In this document: positions 32,458-41,431 of the stretch, piece after piece
How the letters are laid out: every line of letters starts with the position of its first letter
How positions within the stretch are numbered: the stretch's first letter is position 1
NCBI GenBank assembly: GCA_947627215.1
Contig: CANQVD010000002.1
Location: 105,786 to 169,785 of the forward strand
Direction: 5' to 3'
Length of the DNA: 64,000 nucleotides
Source of the DNA: an uncultured Eisenbergiella sp.
GTDB lineage: Bacteria > Bacillota > Clostridia > Lachnospirales > Lachnospiraceae
Position numbers and translations under genes: made by a program
The notes under the pieces: model-generated
Database searches by the model: none
Told to the model about the DNA's origin: nothing
What the model saw: only the letters and a program-made list of their open reading frames with translations

Positions 32458-35388
32458 ATGGCCTCGGGATCCGAAAGAAAACCATCCAATCATATATGTA
32501 TCGGTCTGCTGGCCCATGTGGACGCCGGAAAGACCACGCTGGCGGAGCAGCTTCTGTACCGGACAGGCAGCATCCGCAGGCTGGGGCGGGTGGACCATCA
32601 GGACGCGTTCCTGGATACGGAGGCCGTGGAAAAGGCCCGGGGGATCACGGTCTTTTCCAAGCAGGCGTGCCTTTCGCTGGGCGAGTGGGAGGTGACCCTG
32701 CTGGATACGCCGGGGCATGTGGACTTTTCCGCGGAGATGGAGCGGACGCTGCAGGTGCTGGACTGCGCGGTGCTGCTCATCAGCGGCGCGGACGGCGTAC
32801 AGGGGCATGTGGAGACGCTGTGGCGTCTGCTGGCCCGGTATGAGATCCCCGCCTTTCTGTTCATCAACAAGATGGATCAGCCGGGGACGGATCCGACGAA
32901 GCTGATGGAGGAGCTGCAGGCCAGGCTGGACGGCCGGTGTACGGCGTTTTCCGTGGTGACAAAAGAGGGCGCCGGGGGCCCGGCGGACGGGACGGGGTTC
33001 GTGCCGGTCCCGTATCCGGAGGATTTCTGGGAAAACGCGGCGGTCTGTGATGACGCGCTGCTGGAGCGTTATCTGGACGGCGGCCGGATCGGAGAAGAGG
33101 AGATCCGGAAGCTGATCGGGGAGCGAAAGATTTTTCCCTGCTTTTTCGGTTCCGCCCTGAAGGGCTTCGGTGTGGAGGAGCTGCTGTCCGGGCTTCATCG
33201 TTTCCTGCGGCCGCCCCTTTATCCGCAGGCGTTCGGCGCCAGGGTCTTTAAGATCACCAGAGACGCCCAGGGGAACCGCCTGACCCATCTGAAGGTGACG
33301 GGCGGCAGTCTGCGGGTGAAAATGCCGCTGACCAACCGCCGGGACGGGATGGAGGAGGCGGATGTCTGGGAGGAAAAGGCGGATCAACTGCGACTGTATT
33401 CCGGCGCCGGGTACAAAACGGTCCAGGAGGCGCTGCCGGGCACGGTCTGTGCGGTGACGGGGCTGTCCCATACCTTTGCGGGACAGGGGCTGGGCCATGA
33501 GACGGCGTCCGTCCTGCCGCTTCTGGAGCCGGTGCTGACTTACCGGGTGGTCCCGACGGAGGACGACGTCAAGTGTGATCCGCATGCGCTGTTTCTGAAG
33601 CTGAAGGAGCTGGAGGAGGAAGAACCGGAGCTGTCCATACTTTGGCAGGAGGAAACGGGAGAGATCCACGCGCAGGTCATGGGCGAGGTGCAGACGGAGG
33701 TGCTCACCGGGCAGATCCGGGAACGGTTCGGCATCCGGGTGGCGTTCGCCGACGGCAGCATCGTCTATAAGGAAACGGTCGCCGCCCCGGTGGAGGGTGT
33801 GGGCCATTTTGAACCGCTACGGCACTACGCGGAGGTGCATCTGCTTCTGGAACCCGGCGAGCCGGGCAGCGGACTGCAGTTTGCCGCCGCCTGCAGCGAG
33901 GACGTGCTGGACCGGAACTGGCAGCGGCTGGTCCTGACCCATCTGGAGGAGAAAAAACATAAGGGCGTGCTGGTGGGCGGGGAGATCACCGATATGAAGA
34001 TCTCTCTGGTGACCGGCCGGGCCCATATCAAGCATACGGAGGGCGGCGATTTCCGCCAGGCCACCTACCGGGCGCTGCGGCAGGGGCTTCGGAAGGCGCG
34101 ATGCGTGCTGCTGGAGCCGGTCTATGCCTTCCGGCTGGAGGTGCCCGCGGAGAATCTGGGCCGGGCCATGAACGATATTCAACTGCGGCAGGGGAAATTC
34201 TCGGCTCCGGAGCAGGAAGGAGAGTTCGCCGTGCTGACCGGCAGCGCGCCGGTGTCGGAGATGACGGGCTATCAGCGGGAAGTGACCGCCTACACGAAGG
34301 GCCGCGGCAGGTTTTCCTGTACGCTGAAGGGCTATGAACCCTGTCACAACGCGCAGGAGGTGATCGACCGCTTCGCCTATGATCCGGAGGCGGATCTGGA
34401 AAATCCCACCGGCTCCGTGTTCTGCGCCCACGGCGCGGGTTTCGTGGTGTCCTGGGATCAGGTGGAGCGCTATATGCATCTGGAAAGCTGTCTGCAGGCG
34501 GAGGGTGCGGCCGATACGGCGCAGGCGGACGAAGGGGCGGATCTTATTGGAGCAGGTCCTGCCGGGGCAGGTTCCGACGGACATCGGACTTCCCTTCCGG
34601 CAGGCGTGACGGATGAGGAGCTGGAGGCCATTTTCACCCGCACATACGGGACGGCTGGACAGGAACGGGCCGGATATAAGAAAAAGCGCCTGATGGAGCC
34701 AACAGCCGGGCGGCGGGGAGGAAGCGCGGGCACAGCGCAGCCGGGCGGCGCGGGAAATGCTGCGGGCGCACCGCGGCCGGGCGGCGCGGGAGCAGCGGCG
34801 GATGCGCAGCGCGCCTTTGGCGGCTCCGGACCGTACTTCTCAAAAAAAGGAACCGCCGGGCAGGAGGAATTTCTGCTGGTGGACGGGTACAACATCATCT
34901 TCGCCTGGGAAAAGCTGCGGGAGCTCTCCAGGACCAACATCGAAAGCGCCCGGAACCGGCTTATGGACATTCTTTCCGATTATCAGGGCTTCATGGGCTG
35001 TACGGTGATCCTGGTATTCGACGCCTACCGCGTCGAGGGCGGCCAGGGCAGCGTGACGAAATACCATAACATTTACGTGGTCTTCACGAAGGAGGCGGAG
35101 ACCGCGGACCAGTATATCGAAAAGACGGTGCACCGCATCGGCCGGAAATATCAGGTGACGGTGGCTACCTCAGACGCGTTGGAGCAGGTGATCATCTACG
35201 GCCAGGGCGCAAGGCGCATGTCCGCGGCGGAGCTGCTGGAGGAAATACAGAGCGCCCGGGTGCAGATGCGGGAGGTCTGGGAGAAAAAGCGCGGAACGGC
35301 GAAGAACTACCTGTTCGATCATCTCCCGGAGGATCTGGCGGAGTGGATGGAAGAGGTGCGGCTGGGAAAGCGCAGCGTGGACGGCTGA
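32458..35388 (+). CDS. TetM/EF-G-like GTPase fused to a Rae1 (YacP)-like NYN nuclease
   Basis: A 976-residue fusion. Residues about 10-680 form a TetM/TetO-like translation GTPase: HVDAGKTTLAEQ (G1), RGITVF (G2), LLDTPGHVDF (G3), FINKMDQPG (G4), then EF-G domains II-V (GHFEPLRHYAEVHLL and the C-terminal GSVFCAHGAGFVVSW). A low-complexity Ala/Gly linker (about 700-800) leads to an NYN RNase domain from about 803: LLVDGYNIIFAW, VILVFDAYR, TADQYIEKTVHR and TVATSD carry the acidic residues. B. subtilis Rae1 of this family cleaves mRNA in the ribosomal A site. The fusion therefore suggests a GTPase that delivers an A-site nuclease; tetracycline protection is an alternative. RBS AAAGGA precedes ATG 32458. 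Confidence 0.85.
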   Translation: MASGSERKPSNHICIGLLAHVDAGKTTLAEQLLYRTGSIRRLGRVDHQDAFLDTEAVEKARGITVFSKQACLSLGEWEVTLLDTPGHVDFSAEMERTLQVLDCAVLLISGADGVQGHVETLWRLLARYEIPAFLFINKMDQPGTDPTKLMEELQARLDGRCTAFSVVTKEGAGGPADGTGFVPVPYPEDFWENAAVCDDALLERYLDGGRIGEEEIRKLIGERKIFPCFFGSALKGFGVEELLSGLHRFLRPPLYPQAFGARVFKITRDAQGNRLTHLKVTGGSLRVKMPLTNRRDGMEEADVWEEKADQLRLYSGAGYKTVQEALPGTVCAVTGLSHTFAGQGLGHETASVLPLLEPVLTYRVVPTEDDVKCDPHALFLKLKELEEEEPELSILWQEETGEIHAQVMGEVQTEVLTGQIRERFGIRVAFADGSIVYKETVAAPVEGVGHFEPLRHYAEVHLLLEPGEPGSGLQFAAACSEDVLDRNWQRLVLTHLEEKKHKGVLVGGEITDMKISLVTGRAHIKHTEGGDFRQATYRALRQGLRKARCVLLEPVYAFRLEVPAENLGRAMNDIQLRQGKFSAPEQEGEFAVLTGSAPVSEMTGYQREVTAYTKGRGRFSCTLKGYEPCHNAQEVIDRFAYDPEADLENPTGSVFCAHGAGFVVSWDQVERYMHLESCLQAEGAADTAQADEGADLIGAGPAGAGSDGHRTSLPAGVTDEELEAIFTRTYGTAGQERAGYKKKRLMEPTAGRRGGSAGTAQPGGAGNAAGAPRPGGAGAAADAQRAFGGSGPYFSKKGTAGQEEFLLVDGYNIIFAWEKLRELSRTNIESARNRLMDILSDYQGFMGCTVILVFDAYRVEGGQGSVTKYHNIYVVFTKEAETADQYIEKTVHRIGRKYQVTVATSDALEQVIIYGQGARRMSAAELLEEIQSARVQMREVWEKKRGTAKNYLFDHLPEDLAEWMEEVRLGKRSVDG

Positions 35389-35414
35389 GAGCCCCGGACG
35401 AAGTGAGGCGGATT

Positions 35415-36332
35415 ATGTTTTTGGAAAAGGAAATCTTTTTAAAAAAATATGCGCTGACGGAAGCACAGTTTCAGGAGGCCGATATCTCCTGGCAGGAGCT
35501 GTGCGCCATCGCGGAGGATTACGCCGGGCGTCTGGATACGTTTTACGGTATCAGGGACCGGTTCGTGCGTGAATTCATCGAGGACCGGGAAACGCAGACG
35601 GGCCTGCATACCTACCGCACCCGGATCAAAACGCCGGAGCACCTGGTGGAAAAGATCATCCGCAGGCGGATCGAGAACTACCGGAAATACAGGCCGCTGA
35701 ACCGGGAGAACTATCTGAATTTCGTGACGGATATCATCGGATTCCGCGGCATTCTGCTTTACCGGGAGGACTGGGTAATTTTCCATAAATACCTGCTGTC
35801 CCATTTTGCGAATCGGGAGGACTGGTATGTGCGGGACTGCCTGGAGCTGCCTGCGGACGGGCGGGACCGGTATATGACGGAAGCGCCCAAGGTCCATATG
35901 CGGCAGGGGGATTACAGCGACATTTATGCGGACTGGATTTCCAGCGATCATATTTACGATCAGAAGTATTACCGTTCGGTCCATTATGTGGTAAGATATC
36001 AGGGAGCCTATCTGGAACTTCAGGTCCGTACCCTGTTTGAAGAGGGCTGGGGAGAGATCGATCACCATATTCTCTATCCTTATAAAAAGCAGGATCCGAT
36101 GCTGACGGAGTTCTCGGAGCTTCTGAACCGGCTGGCGGGCATGGGGGACGAAATGGCGTCCTTTTACCGCAGGCTGCAGAATGTGCCGGGGGACGCGTTC
36201 ATGAGCAAAAAGAGCATGGTGGATCTGGATGCCGACGGCGCCTGTGAACCGCGCAGGAAGCAGGTCGTGCGGGTGGAGCCGGAGGAGATCGAAACGGCCC
36301 GGGACGCGATCCGGTCCATCATTTCCAAATAA
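35415..36332 (+). CDS. RelA/SpoT-domain (p)ppGpp synthetase-like protein
   Basis: A 305-residue protein with a RelA/SpoT nucleotidyltransferase domain at about residues 60-240: DIIGFRGILLYREDW, YYRSVHYVVRYQGAYLELQV and RTLFEEGWGEIDHHI are the synthetase landmarks (the last is the conserved Glu-containing motif). No HD hydrolase domain or TGS domain, so it is a small alarmone synthetase-like protein. It starts 26 bases after the GTPase-nuclease gene. ATG 35415 is chosen because the longer frame begins inside that gene. It links ribosome-directed activity and alarmone signalling, an inference from context. Confidence 0.82.
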   Translation: MFLEKEIFLKKYALTEAQFQEADISWQELCAIAEDYAGRLDTFYGIRDRFVREFIEDRETQTGLHTYRTRIKTPEHLVEKIIRRRIENYRKYRPLNRENYLNFVTDIIGFRGILLYREDWVIFHKYLLSHFANREDWYVRDCLELPADGRDRYMTEAPKVHMRQGDYSDIYADWISSDHIYDQKYYRSVHYVVRYQGAYLELQVRTLFEEGWGEIDHHILYPYKKQDPMLTEFSELLNRLAGMGDEMASFYRRLQNVPGDAFMSKKSMVDLDADGACEPRRKQVVRVEPEEIETARDAIRSIISK

Positions 36333-36383
36333 GAAAAGAGAGATCTGTACCGTCTGCAAAAGGACGGCAGAACGGAGTGCGCT

Positions 36384-36617
36384 ATGGAACATCATTTTTT
36401 TGCGGGGATATCCCCGGAGGATTTTGAGCGGGCGGACCGGATGCTCGCCCTGGCCCGGGCGGGCCGTATCAAGCAGCATCTTCTGGGGGACCGTTCCCAG
36501 ACCCGGTACGGCACGGTGGAGGACCGGGGCATGGATGATTACTGCAATTTTCTGAAGACAAGGCTGGGATACGAGATCCTGAATCTGAAAGGGGCGTCCG
36601 GAAATGAAGAATATTGA
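36384..36617 (+). CDS. Small hypothetical protein
   Basis: A 77-residue protein (MEHHFFAGISPEDFERADRM, then LGDRSQTRYGTVEDRGMDDY). No family recognised; no signal or membrane segment. Its end overlaps the start of the next gene by 14 bases, and codon use is like the neighbours, so it is probably real and co-transcribed with the alarmone gene. Confidence 0.55.
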   Translation: MEHHFFAGISPEDFERADRMLALARAGRIKQHLLGDRSQTRYGTVEDRGMDDYCNFLKTRLGYEILNLKGASGNEEY

Positions 36618-37143
36618 GAGCGTCTATATGAATTACGATTCCCTGCTGTCGGAATTCGGGGAGGATGTCATTCGCAGCCGGTATGCCTTCCTGGACAGGG
36701 AATGCGGGGAATTTTTAAACAGCCTGGAGATCGGGGAGAAGGTACGGGTGGACGAGGTGCTTCTCATGCACGCGGTGCTGGATTATTTTTCGGATGTGTC
36801 CAGATTGAAGCTGTTTCATCACATCCATCATATCAACGAAATCAAGGTCGTGGCCTATGAGAGCTACTGGCTTCTGCGGCGCCGGCCGCTGCAGGTGACG
36901 GCGGAAGGGCAGCAGGACGATTTCCTCTCCTTCGTGAATGAGAAATTCGTCTTTTCCCGGATTTCCGCGTTCCTGATTAAAGGGCATAAGGATCTGGTTC
37001 TGAAGCCGGAGGATAAGAAACCGTTTTTGAATTACCTGGATACGCTGTATTATTTCCTGAAATACAGGCAGTATGACGCGCAGATGCTGGAGCTGATGAT
37101 CCTGGGCTTTAAGGCCGGGGAAATCTGGGGCCGGCAGGGCTGA
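36604..37143 (+). CDS. Hypothetical protein
   Basis: A 179-residue soluble protein, acidic and helical, with no recognised motif (FGEDVIRSRYAFLDRECGEF, HHIHHINEIKVVAYESYWLL, FLNYLDTLYYFLKYRQYDAQ). It overlaps the preceding small gene, suggesting translational coupling. I cannot assign a function. Confidence 0.6.
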   Translation: MKNIESVYMNYDSLLSEFGEDVIRSRYAFLDRECGEFLNSLEIGEKVRVDEVLLMHAVLDYFSDVSRLKLFHHIHHINEIKVVAYESYWLLRRRPLQVTAEGQQDDFLSFVNEKFVFSRISAFLIKGHKDLVLKPEDKKPFLNYLDTLYYFLKYRQYDAQMLELMILGFKAGEIWGRQG

Positions 37144-37197
37144 TCGGCAAAAGAAGCGCGGGGAGACCCGCCGGGATGAAAAAGGAGGATTAGGAAA

Positions 37198-38007
37198 ATG
37201 AACGGAAAAGGACTGATCACGGCCGCGGGGGCGGCGGGCGCATATCTGTTCGCGGTTTCGCCGCGGCTTTTCGGGCGGCCGGAACGGATGCTGAAGGTTT
37301 ATTATGCTCACAGGGGCCTGCATGACAACGGGGCGGATGCGCCGGAGAATACGCTGGCCGCCTTCGCGAAGGCGGCGGAAGCGGGCTACGGCATGGAGCT
37401 GGACGTGCAACTCACCCGGGACGGTCAGGTGGTAGTGGCGCACGATTTCGATCTGGACCGGATCTGCGGCGTTGCCGGGGCGATCGACAGCTTCACCTAT
37501 GAGGAGCTGCAGCAGTTTCCGGTCTATGGCAGCAGCCAGCGTATACCGCTGTTTTCTGACGTGCTTTCGCTGGTGGCCGGGCGCGTGCCGCTGATCGTGG
37601 AGCTCAAGTACAAAGAGGGAAGCAGGATCTGCGAGAAGACGCAGGCGCTGCTGGATGCCTATGACGGCCGGTACTGTGTGGAGTCCTTTCATCCGGCGGT
37701 GCTGCTCTGGTATAAGAAGAACCGGCCGTCCGTCTGCCGGGGACAGCTTTCCATGAACTATCAGAAGAACGGCGGGGCCTGGGCTCCGGACCGTCTGGCA
37801 GCCACGCACCTTCTGGAGAATTTTATGACCCGGCCGGATTTCATCGCCTATGACTGGCATTCCATGCGGGCCCTGTCGAAGAATATCTGCAGGAAGCTGT
37901 ATGGCTGTCCCAGCGTGGCCTGGACGGTGACAAGTCAGGCCGAGCTGGAGGAATGCCGCCGCTATTTCGATTATTTCATTTTTGAAGGGTTCATACCGGA
38001 AAACTGA
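37198..38007 (+). CDS. Glycerophosphodiester phosphodiesterase
   Basis: Hydrolyses glycerophosphodiesters to glycerol-3-phosphate and an alcohol. The 269-residue protein has the GDPD catalytic set: AHRGLHDNGADAPENTLAAF (His and Glu-Asn, about residues 37-56), MELDVQLTRDGQVVVAHDFD (ExD and HD) and PLIVELKYKEG. A short hydrophobic N-terminal stretch (ITAAGAAGAYLFAVS) could anchor it at the membrane. RBS AAAGGAGG is present. Confidence 0.9.
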   Translation: MNGKGLITAAGAAGAYLFAVSPRLFGRPERMLKVYYAHRGLHDNGADAPENTLAAFAKAAEAGYGMELDVQLTRDGQVVVAHDFDLDRICGVAGAIDSFTYEELQQFPVYGSSQRIPLFSDVLSLVAGRVPLIVELKYKEGSRICEKTQALLDAYDGRYCVESFHPAVLLWYKKNRPSVCRGQLSMNYQKNGGAWAPDRLAATHLLENFMTRPDFIAYDWHSMRALSKNICRKLYGCPSVAWTVTSQAELEECRRYFDYFIFEGFIPEN

Positions 38008-38031
38008 GAATCGGAGGGGAATGCGAAGGCC

Positions 38032-38532
38032 ATGCACAATCAACTGACAAAGAGCGATATCAAAAAGATGGAGGAGGAGATCGAATACCGGAAGCTGGTG
38101 GTGCGCAAAAACGCGCTGGAGGATGTGAAGGAGGCCAGGGCCCAGGGAGATCTGTCGGAGAATTTCGAATATTACGCCGCCAAGCGTTTTAAAAACAAAA
38201 ACGAGAGCCGGATCCGGTATCTGGAGCGGATGATCAGAACCGCGGAGGTGATCTCCGACGATTCCGCCGAGGACGAGGTGGGGATGAACAACCGGGTGGA
38301 GGTGTATTTCGAGGAGGACGGCGAGACGGAAACCTACAAGATCGTCACCACGGTGCGGCAGAATTCGCTGCAGGGGCTGATCTCCACGGAATCGCCGCTG
38401 GGGAAGGCGCTGCTGGGCCGCCGGAAGGGCGAGCGGACATTCGTGGACATGGGCGGCGGAAACGGCTACTGGGTGGTGATCCGGTCCATCGACAAGAGCG
38501 CGGGGGACGACGACGAGCTGCGCAGCTTTTGA
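38032..38532 (+). CDS. greA: GreA/GreB-type transcript cleavage factor
   Basis: Restarts backtracked RNA polymerase by stimulating cleavage of the nascent transcript. The 166-residue protein has the N-terminal coiled coil with the catalytic acidic tip (EARAQGDLSENFEYYAAK, about residues 35-52) and the C-terminal FKBP-like domain (ISTESPLGKALLGRRKGERT). A charged C-terminal tail (DKSAGDDDELRSF) is unusual but harmless. It lies 25 bases after the GDPD gene. A second gre gene elsewhere in the genome is possible. Confidence 0.88.
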   Translation: MHNQLTKSDIKKMEEEIEYRKLVVRKNALEDVKEARAQGDLSENFEYYAAKRFKNKNESRIRYLERMIRTAEVISDDSAEDEVGMNNRVEVYFEEDGETETYKIVTTVRQNSLQGLISTESPLGKALLGRRKGERTFVDMGGGNGYWVVIRSIDKSAGDDDELRSF

Positions 38533-38645
38533 ATGGGAAAGCGTGCGCGCTGCCGGGCCGCCGATCAGGGGCATATATCTTTGTCGCGGGATATTCCGCC
38601 GTCAGGGGCGCGGTGCGTTTTCAGGCATCTGAAAAGGGCCGGGGA

Positions 38646-40562
38646 TTATGAGAATTCATCTTCTCCGGCCAGCTTTTTGCAGAGGGCCAGAAACGGCTCC
38701 CCGTATTTCTGGTATTTCAGCTCGCCAACGCCGTGGACATCCAGCATTTCTCCCTTTGTCTGCGGCAGCGCGACGCACATCGCTTCCAGCGTTTTGTCGG
38801 AAAAGATGAGATAGGGAGGAATGTGCTGCTCCCGGGCGATCTGGGTCCTGAGCCGGCGCAGCGCCTCGAAGGGAGAGGAAGACGCCTGGTCCGGCCCGGA
38901 CCGGGAGGCCGCGCGCCGCCGTCCTCTGCCGTCGGCGGGGCCCTGCGCCGGGGCCGCGGGCGCGGGTTCCCTTTTGGGAGCCGCCTTCATGGTGAGCACC
39001 GGAGAAAAGCCGTCCGTCTGTTCGTAAAATTCGCGCCCCTTTTGCGTCACCCGTACGATGGGATACCGGTCATCCGTGACGGTGAGGTAGTCCTGGAGAA
39101 CCAGATGGTTCAGCACCTGACGCAGAAAAACCATGGACTGCGTTTCCAGGGAGCCGTAATACGGGTTCCGGTCCATCCGCAGGCGCAGGATCTTTTCATT
39201 TTTGCTGCCCCGCAGGGTGTCCAGAAGGACGTTGACCCCGTAGCGCATGCCGCTGGTGAGAGCGCAGCCAAGCAGCGCCCGGGCGGTTTCGGTGATGTCC
39301 ACCGTTTCAAAGGAATGCAGGCAGTTGGAACAGGCGCCGCAGTAATTGGGACCGTATTCTCCGAAATAGCGCAGCATGTAATCGCGCAGGCAGTCGGAGG
39401 TGTGGCAGTAAAAGGTCATCTTTTTCAGGCGTTCCCGGTCGCGGGCGCGCACCAGCTCCAGCGTGGCTTCGTCCAGCTCGTCGTTGTCCCGGTCCGACTC
39501 GATGAAAAACTGATTGGTGATCACGTCCTGTCCGCTGTAGAAGAGAATGCAGTCCGCCCTGGCGCCGTCCCGGCCGGCGCGGCCCGCCTCCTGGTAATAG
39601 CTTTCCATATTTTTGGGCATGTTGTAATGCAGGACGAACCGCACGTTGGATTTGTCGATCCCCATGCCGAAGGCATTGGTGGCTACCATGACGGGGGCCG
39701 TATCGTAGGTAAAGGCTTCCTGATTGGCCCGACGTTCCGCGTCCGAAAGCCCGGCATGATAGCGGGTCGCCCGGAACCCGTCGGCCAGCAGCCTGTCGCA
39801 GACCTCCTCCACGGTCTTGCGGGTGGCGCAGTAAATGATGCCGGAATCGTCCGGATGGGAACGCAGATATTCCAGGACGCCCTTATATTTATCCCTGTCG
39901 TGCCGCACTTCAAAATAGAGGTTTTTCCGGTCGAAGCCGGTGACCGTCATGTGCGGGGCGGACAGTCCCAGCATGCGCACGATATCCTCCTTCACCTCTC
40001 TGGTGGCGGTGGCGGTAAAGGCCGCCATCACGGGCCGTCTGGGAAGCGCCTGAACGAAATCGGGGATCTTCAGATAGCTGGGGCGGAAATCCTGTCCCCA
40101 CTGGGAGACGCAGTGTGCCTCGTCCACCGCCACCAGGGAGATGGCCGCTCCTGCGGCATAAGCCAGAAAATCCTCCGTCAGAAGCCGCTCCGGCGCGACA
40201 TAGATGATCTTGTACCGGCCCTCTTTGGCGTAGGCCAGCGCTTTTCTGTACTGGGCATAGGTGAGGGAGCTGTTCAGATAGGCGGCGTGTATGCCCATCT
40301 GATTCAGGGCCCGCACCTGATCCTTCATCAGGGAGATTAACGGCGAGATCACCAGCGTGACGGACGGCAGAAGAAGCGCGGGGATCTGGTAGCAGATCGA
40401 TTTTCCCGCGCCGGTAGGCATGATGCCGCACACATCCTGTCCCGAAAGCAGGCAGTCGATCAGCTCCTCCTGTCCCTCCCGGAAAGCGTCATATCCGTAA
40501 ACGGTTTTCAGTATTTCGTATTTTTTTACCTGTAATTCTTTGGAATCTTGCAAAACGTTCAC
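38646..40562 (-). CDS. recQ: ATP-dependent DNA helicase RecQ
   Basis: A 638-residue superfamily-2 helicase. Motifs: FREGQEELIDCLL, GIMPTGAGKSICYQIPA (I), SLMKDQV (Ia), AVDEAHCVSQWGQDFRP (II plus the RecQ aromatic loop), FTATAT (III), MVATNAFGMGIDKSNVRFV (V) and QEAGRAGRDG (VI). The zinc-binding cysteines are at YCHTSDCLRDYMLRYF and CGACSNC. A C-terminal HRDC-like domain follows (ARREQ-type region near the end, LRRLRTQIAREQHIPPYLIF). The Ala/Pro-rich linker near residues 525-560 is typical. Convergent with greA. Confidence 0.95.
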   Translation of the reverse strand: MNVLQDSKELQVKKYEILKTVYGYDAFREGQEELIDCLLSGQDVCGIMPTGAGKSICYQIPALLLPSVTLVISPLISLMKDQVRALNQMGIHAAYLNSSLTYAQYRKALAYAKEGRYKIIYVAPERLLTEDFLAYAAGAAISLVAVDEAHCVSQWGQDFRPSYLKIPDFVQALPRRPVMAAFTATATREVKEDIVRMLGLSAPHMTVTGFDRKNLYFEVRHDRDKYKGVLEYLRSHPDDSGIIYCATRKTVEEVCDRLLADGFRATRYHAGLSDAERRANQEAFTYDTAPVMVATNAFGMGIDKSNVRFVLHYNMPKNMESYYQEAGRAGRDGARADCILFYSGQDVITNQFFIESDRDNDELDEATLELVRARDRERLKKMTFYCHTSDCLRDYMLRYFGEYGPNYCGACSNCLHSFETVDITETARALLGCALTSGMRYGVNVLLDTLRGSKNEKILRLRMDRNPYYGSLETQSMVFLRQVLNHLVLQDYLTVTDDRYPIVRVTQKGREFYEQTDGFSPVLTMKAAPKREPAPAAPAQGPADGRGRRRAASRSGPDQASSSPFEALRRLRTQIAREQHIPPYLIFSDKTLEAMCVALPQTKGEMLDVHGVGELKYQKYGEPFLALCKKLAGEDEFS

Positions 40563-40736
40563 TCCCGCGGGGACGCATCCGGCATCCCTTTCCCAGCGTA
40601 TCAGAATTCCGGCCCCCTGTCAATCGAACGGATGCCGCCCCTCGCACCGTCCCGCTGCAGCCCGGCAGGATATGCCTCCGGCCCCAGGCGCCGCCCGCCG
40701 CCTGTGCGCATTCCGTCGGTCAGTGTGCAGGAATGC

Positions 40737-40765
40737 TTGAAAAATGGGGCGCAAAGCGGTATACT
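40737..40765 (+). promoter_or_regulatory. Promoter of the small membrane-protein gene
   Basis: TTGAAA (40737-40742), 17-base spacer, TATACT (40760-40765). The 340 bases between the recQ start and ATG 40903 otherwise hold nothing recognised. Confidence 0.75.
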
Positions 40766-40902
40766 GAGTAAGAGCGGGGCCGGATAGGCGCGGCGGGCGG
40801 CGAAAAACGTTTCGGAAAGCGTTTTGACCGCGGCGAAGTTCTGCGCGGCTCCGCATGAGATTTTATGCCGGAAGGGCATGGAAAACGGAAGGAGATCAGG
40901 AT

Positions 40903-41373
40903 ATGGCGGACAGGCCGAAAATACCGAATATGGGAGATCCCGTGAAGAAGGGACCGGATCCGGAGCAGGTGAAAAAACAGAATCAGGAGAAGGCCATCCG
41001 GCTGGCATGCTTCACCGCCGTCGCCGCGGTGCTGTTTTTCATCGCGCCGTTTGTGCTGAACCGGATGTCGGAGGACGTCAGAGCCAACGGGCTGGTCCTG
41101 CTGATGCTGATCATCAATCAGGTGTTCATCGCCGTGGTGGGCTGGCAGTCGAACCGGTTCCCGAAATACGGTATTTATATCCCCATCGCCTATATCGTGC
41201 TTTACGCGGTTTCCGAGCTGGTGTTTTACGGACAGATCGGCTGGGGCATGGAGGTCAATTATATGCAGACCGGCTATATCGCGTATTTTCTGAATAAATT
41301 CCTGACCCGGAAGCGGATGCTGGATGCGAAGAAGAAAAACAAGCCCTTCCCCAAGGGGATCAGCAGGCGGTAA
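40903..41373 (+). CDS. Small multipass membrane protein
   Basis: A 156-residue protein: a polar N-terminus (PKIPNMGDPVKKGPDPEQVK), then hydrophobic segments at about residues 32-52, 62-80, 88-105 and perhaps 112-130, and a basic tail. No family recognised. RBS AAGGAG precedes ATG 40903, which is preferred to an upstream in-frame ATG at 40855. A GC hairpin follows at 41395. Confidence 0.65.
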   Translation: MADRPKIPNMGDPVKKGPDPEQVKKQNQEKAIRLACFTAVAAVLFFIAPFVLNRMSEDVRANGLVLLMLIINQVFIAVVGWQSNRFPKYGIYIPIAYIVLYAVSELVFYGQIGWGMEVNYMQTGYIAYFLNKFLTRKRMLDAKKKNKPFPKGISRR

Positions 41374-41394
41374 AGGAGCGGACGGCGGGCGTTG

Positions 41395-41416
41395 CCCCGG
41401 CGGCAAAGCGCCGGGG
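41395..41416. terminator. GC hairpin between convergent genes
   Basis: CCCCGGCG (41395-41402) pairs with CGCCGGGG (41409-41416) over a 6-base loop, between the membrane-protein gene and the convergent SDR gene. No T-tract on either side, so it is at best a weak terminator. Confidence 0.4.
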
Positions 41417-41431
41417 AAGAAATGCCGGCCG

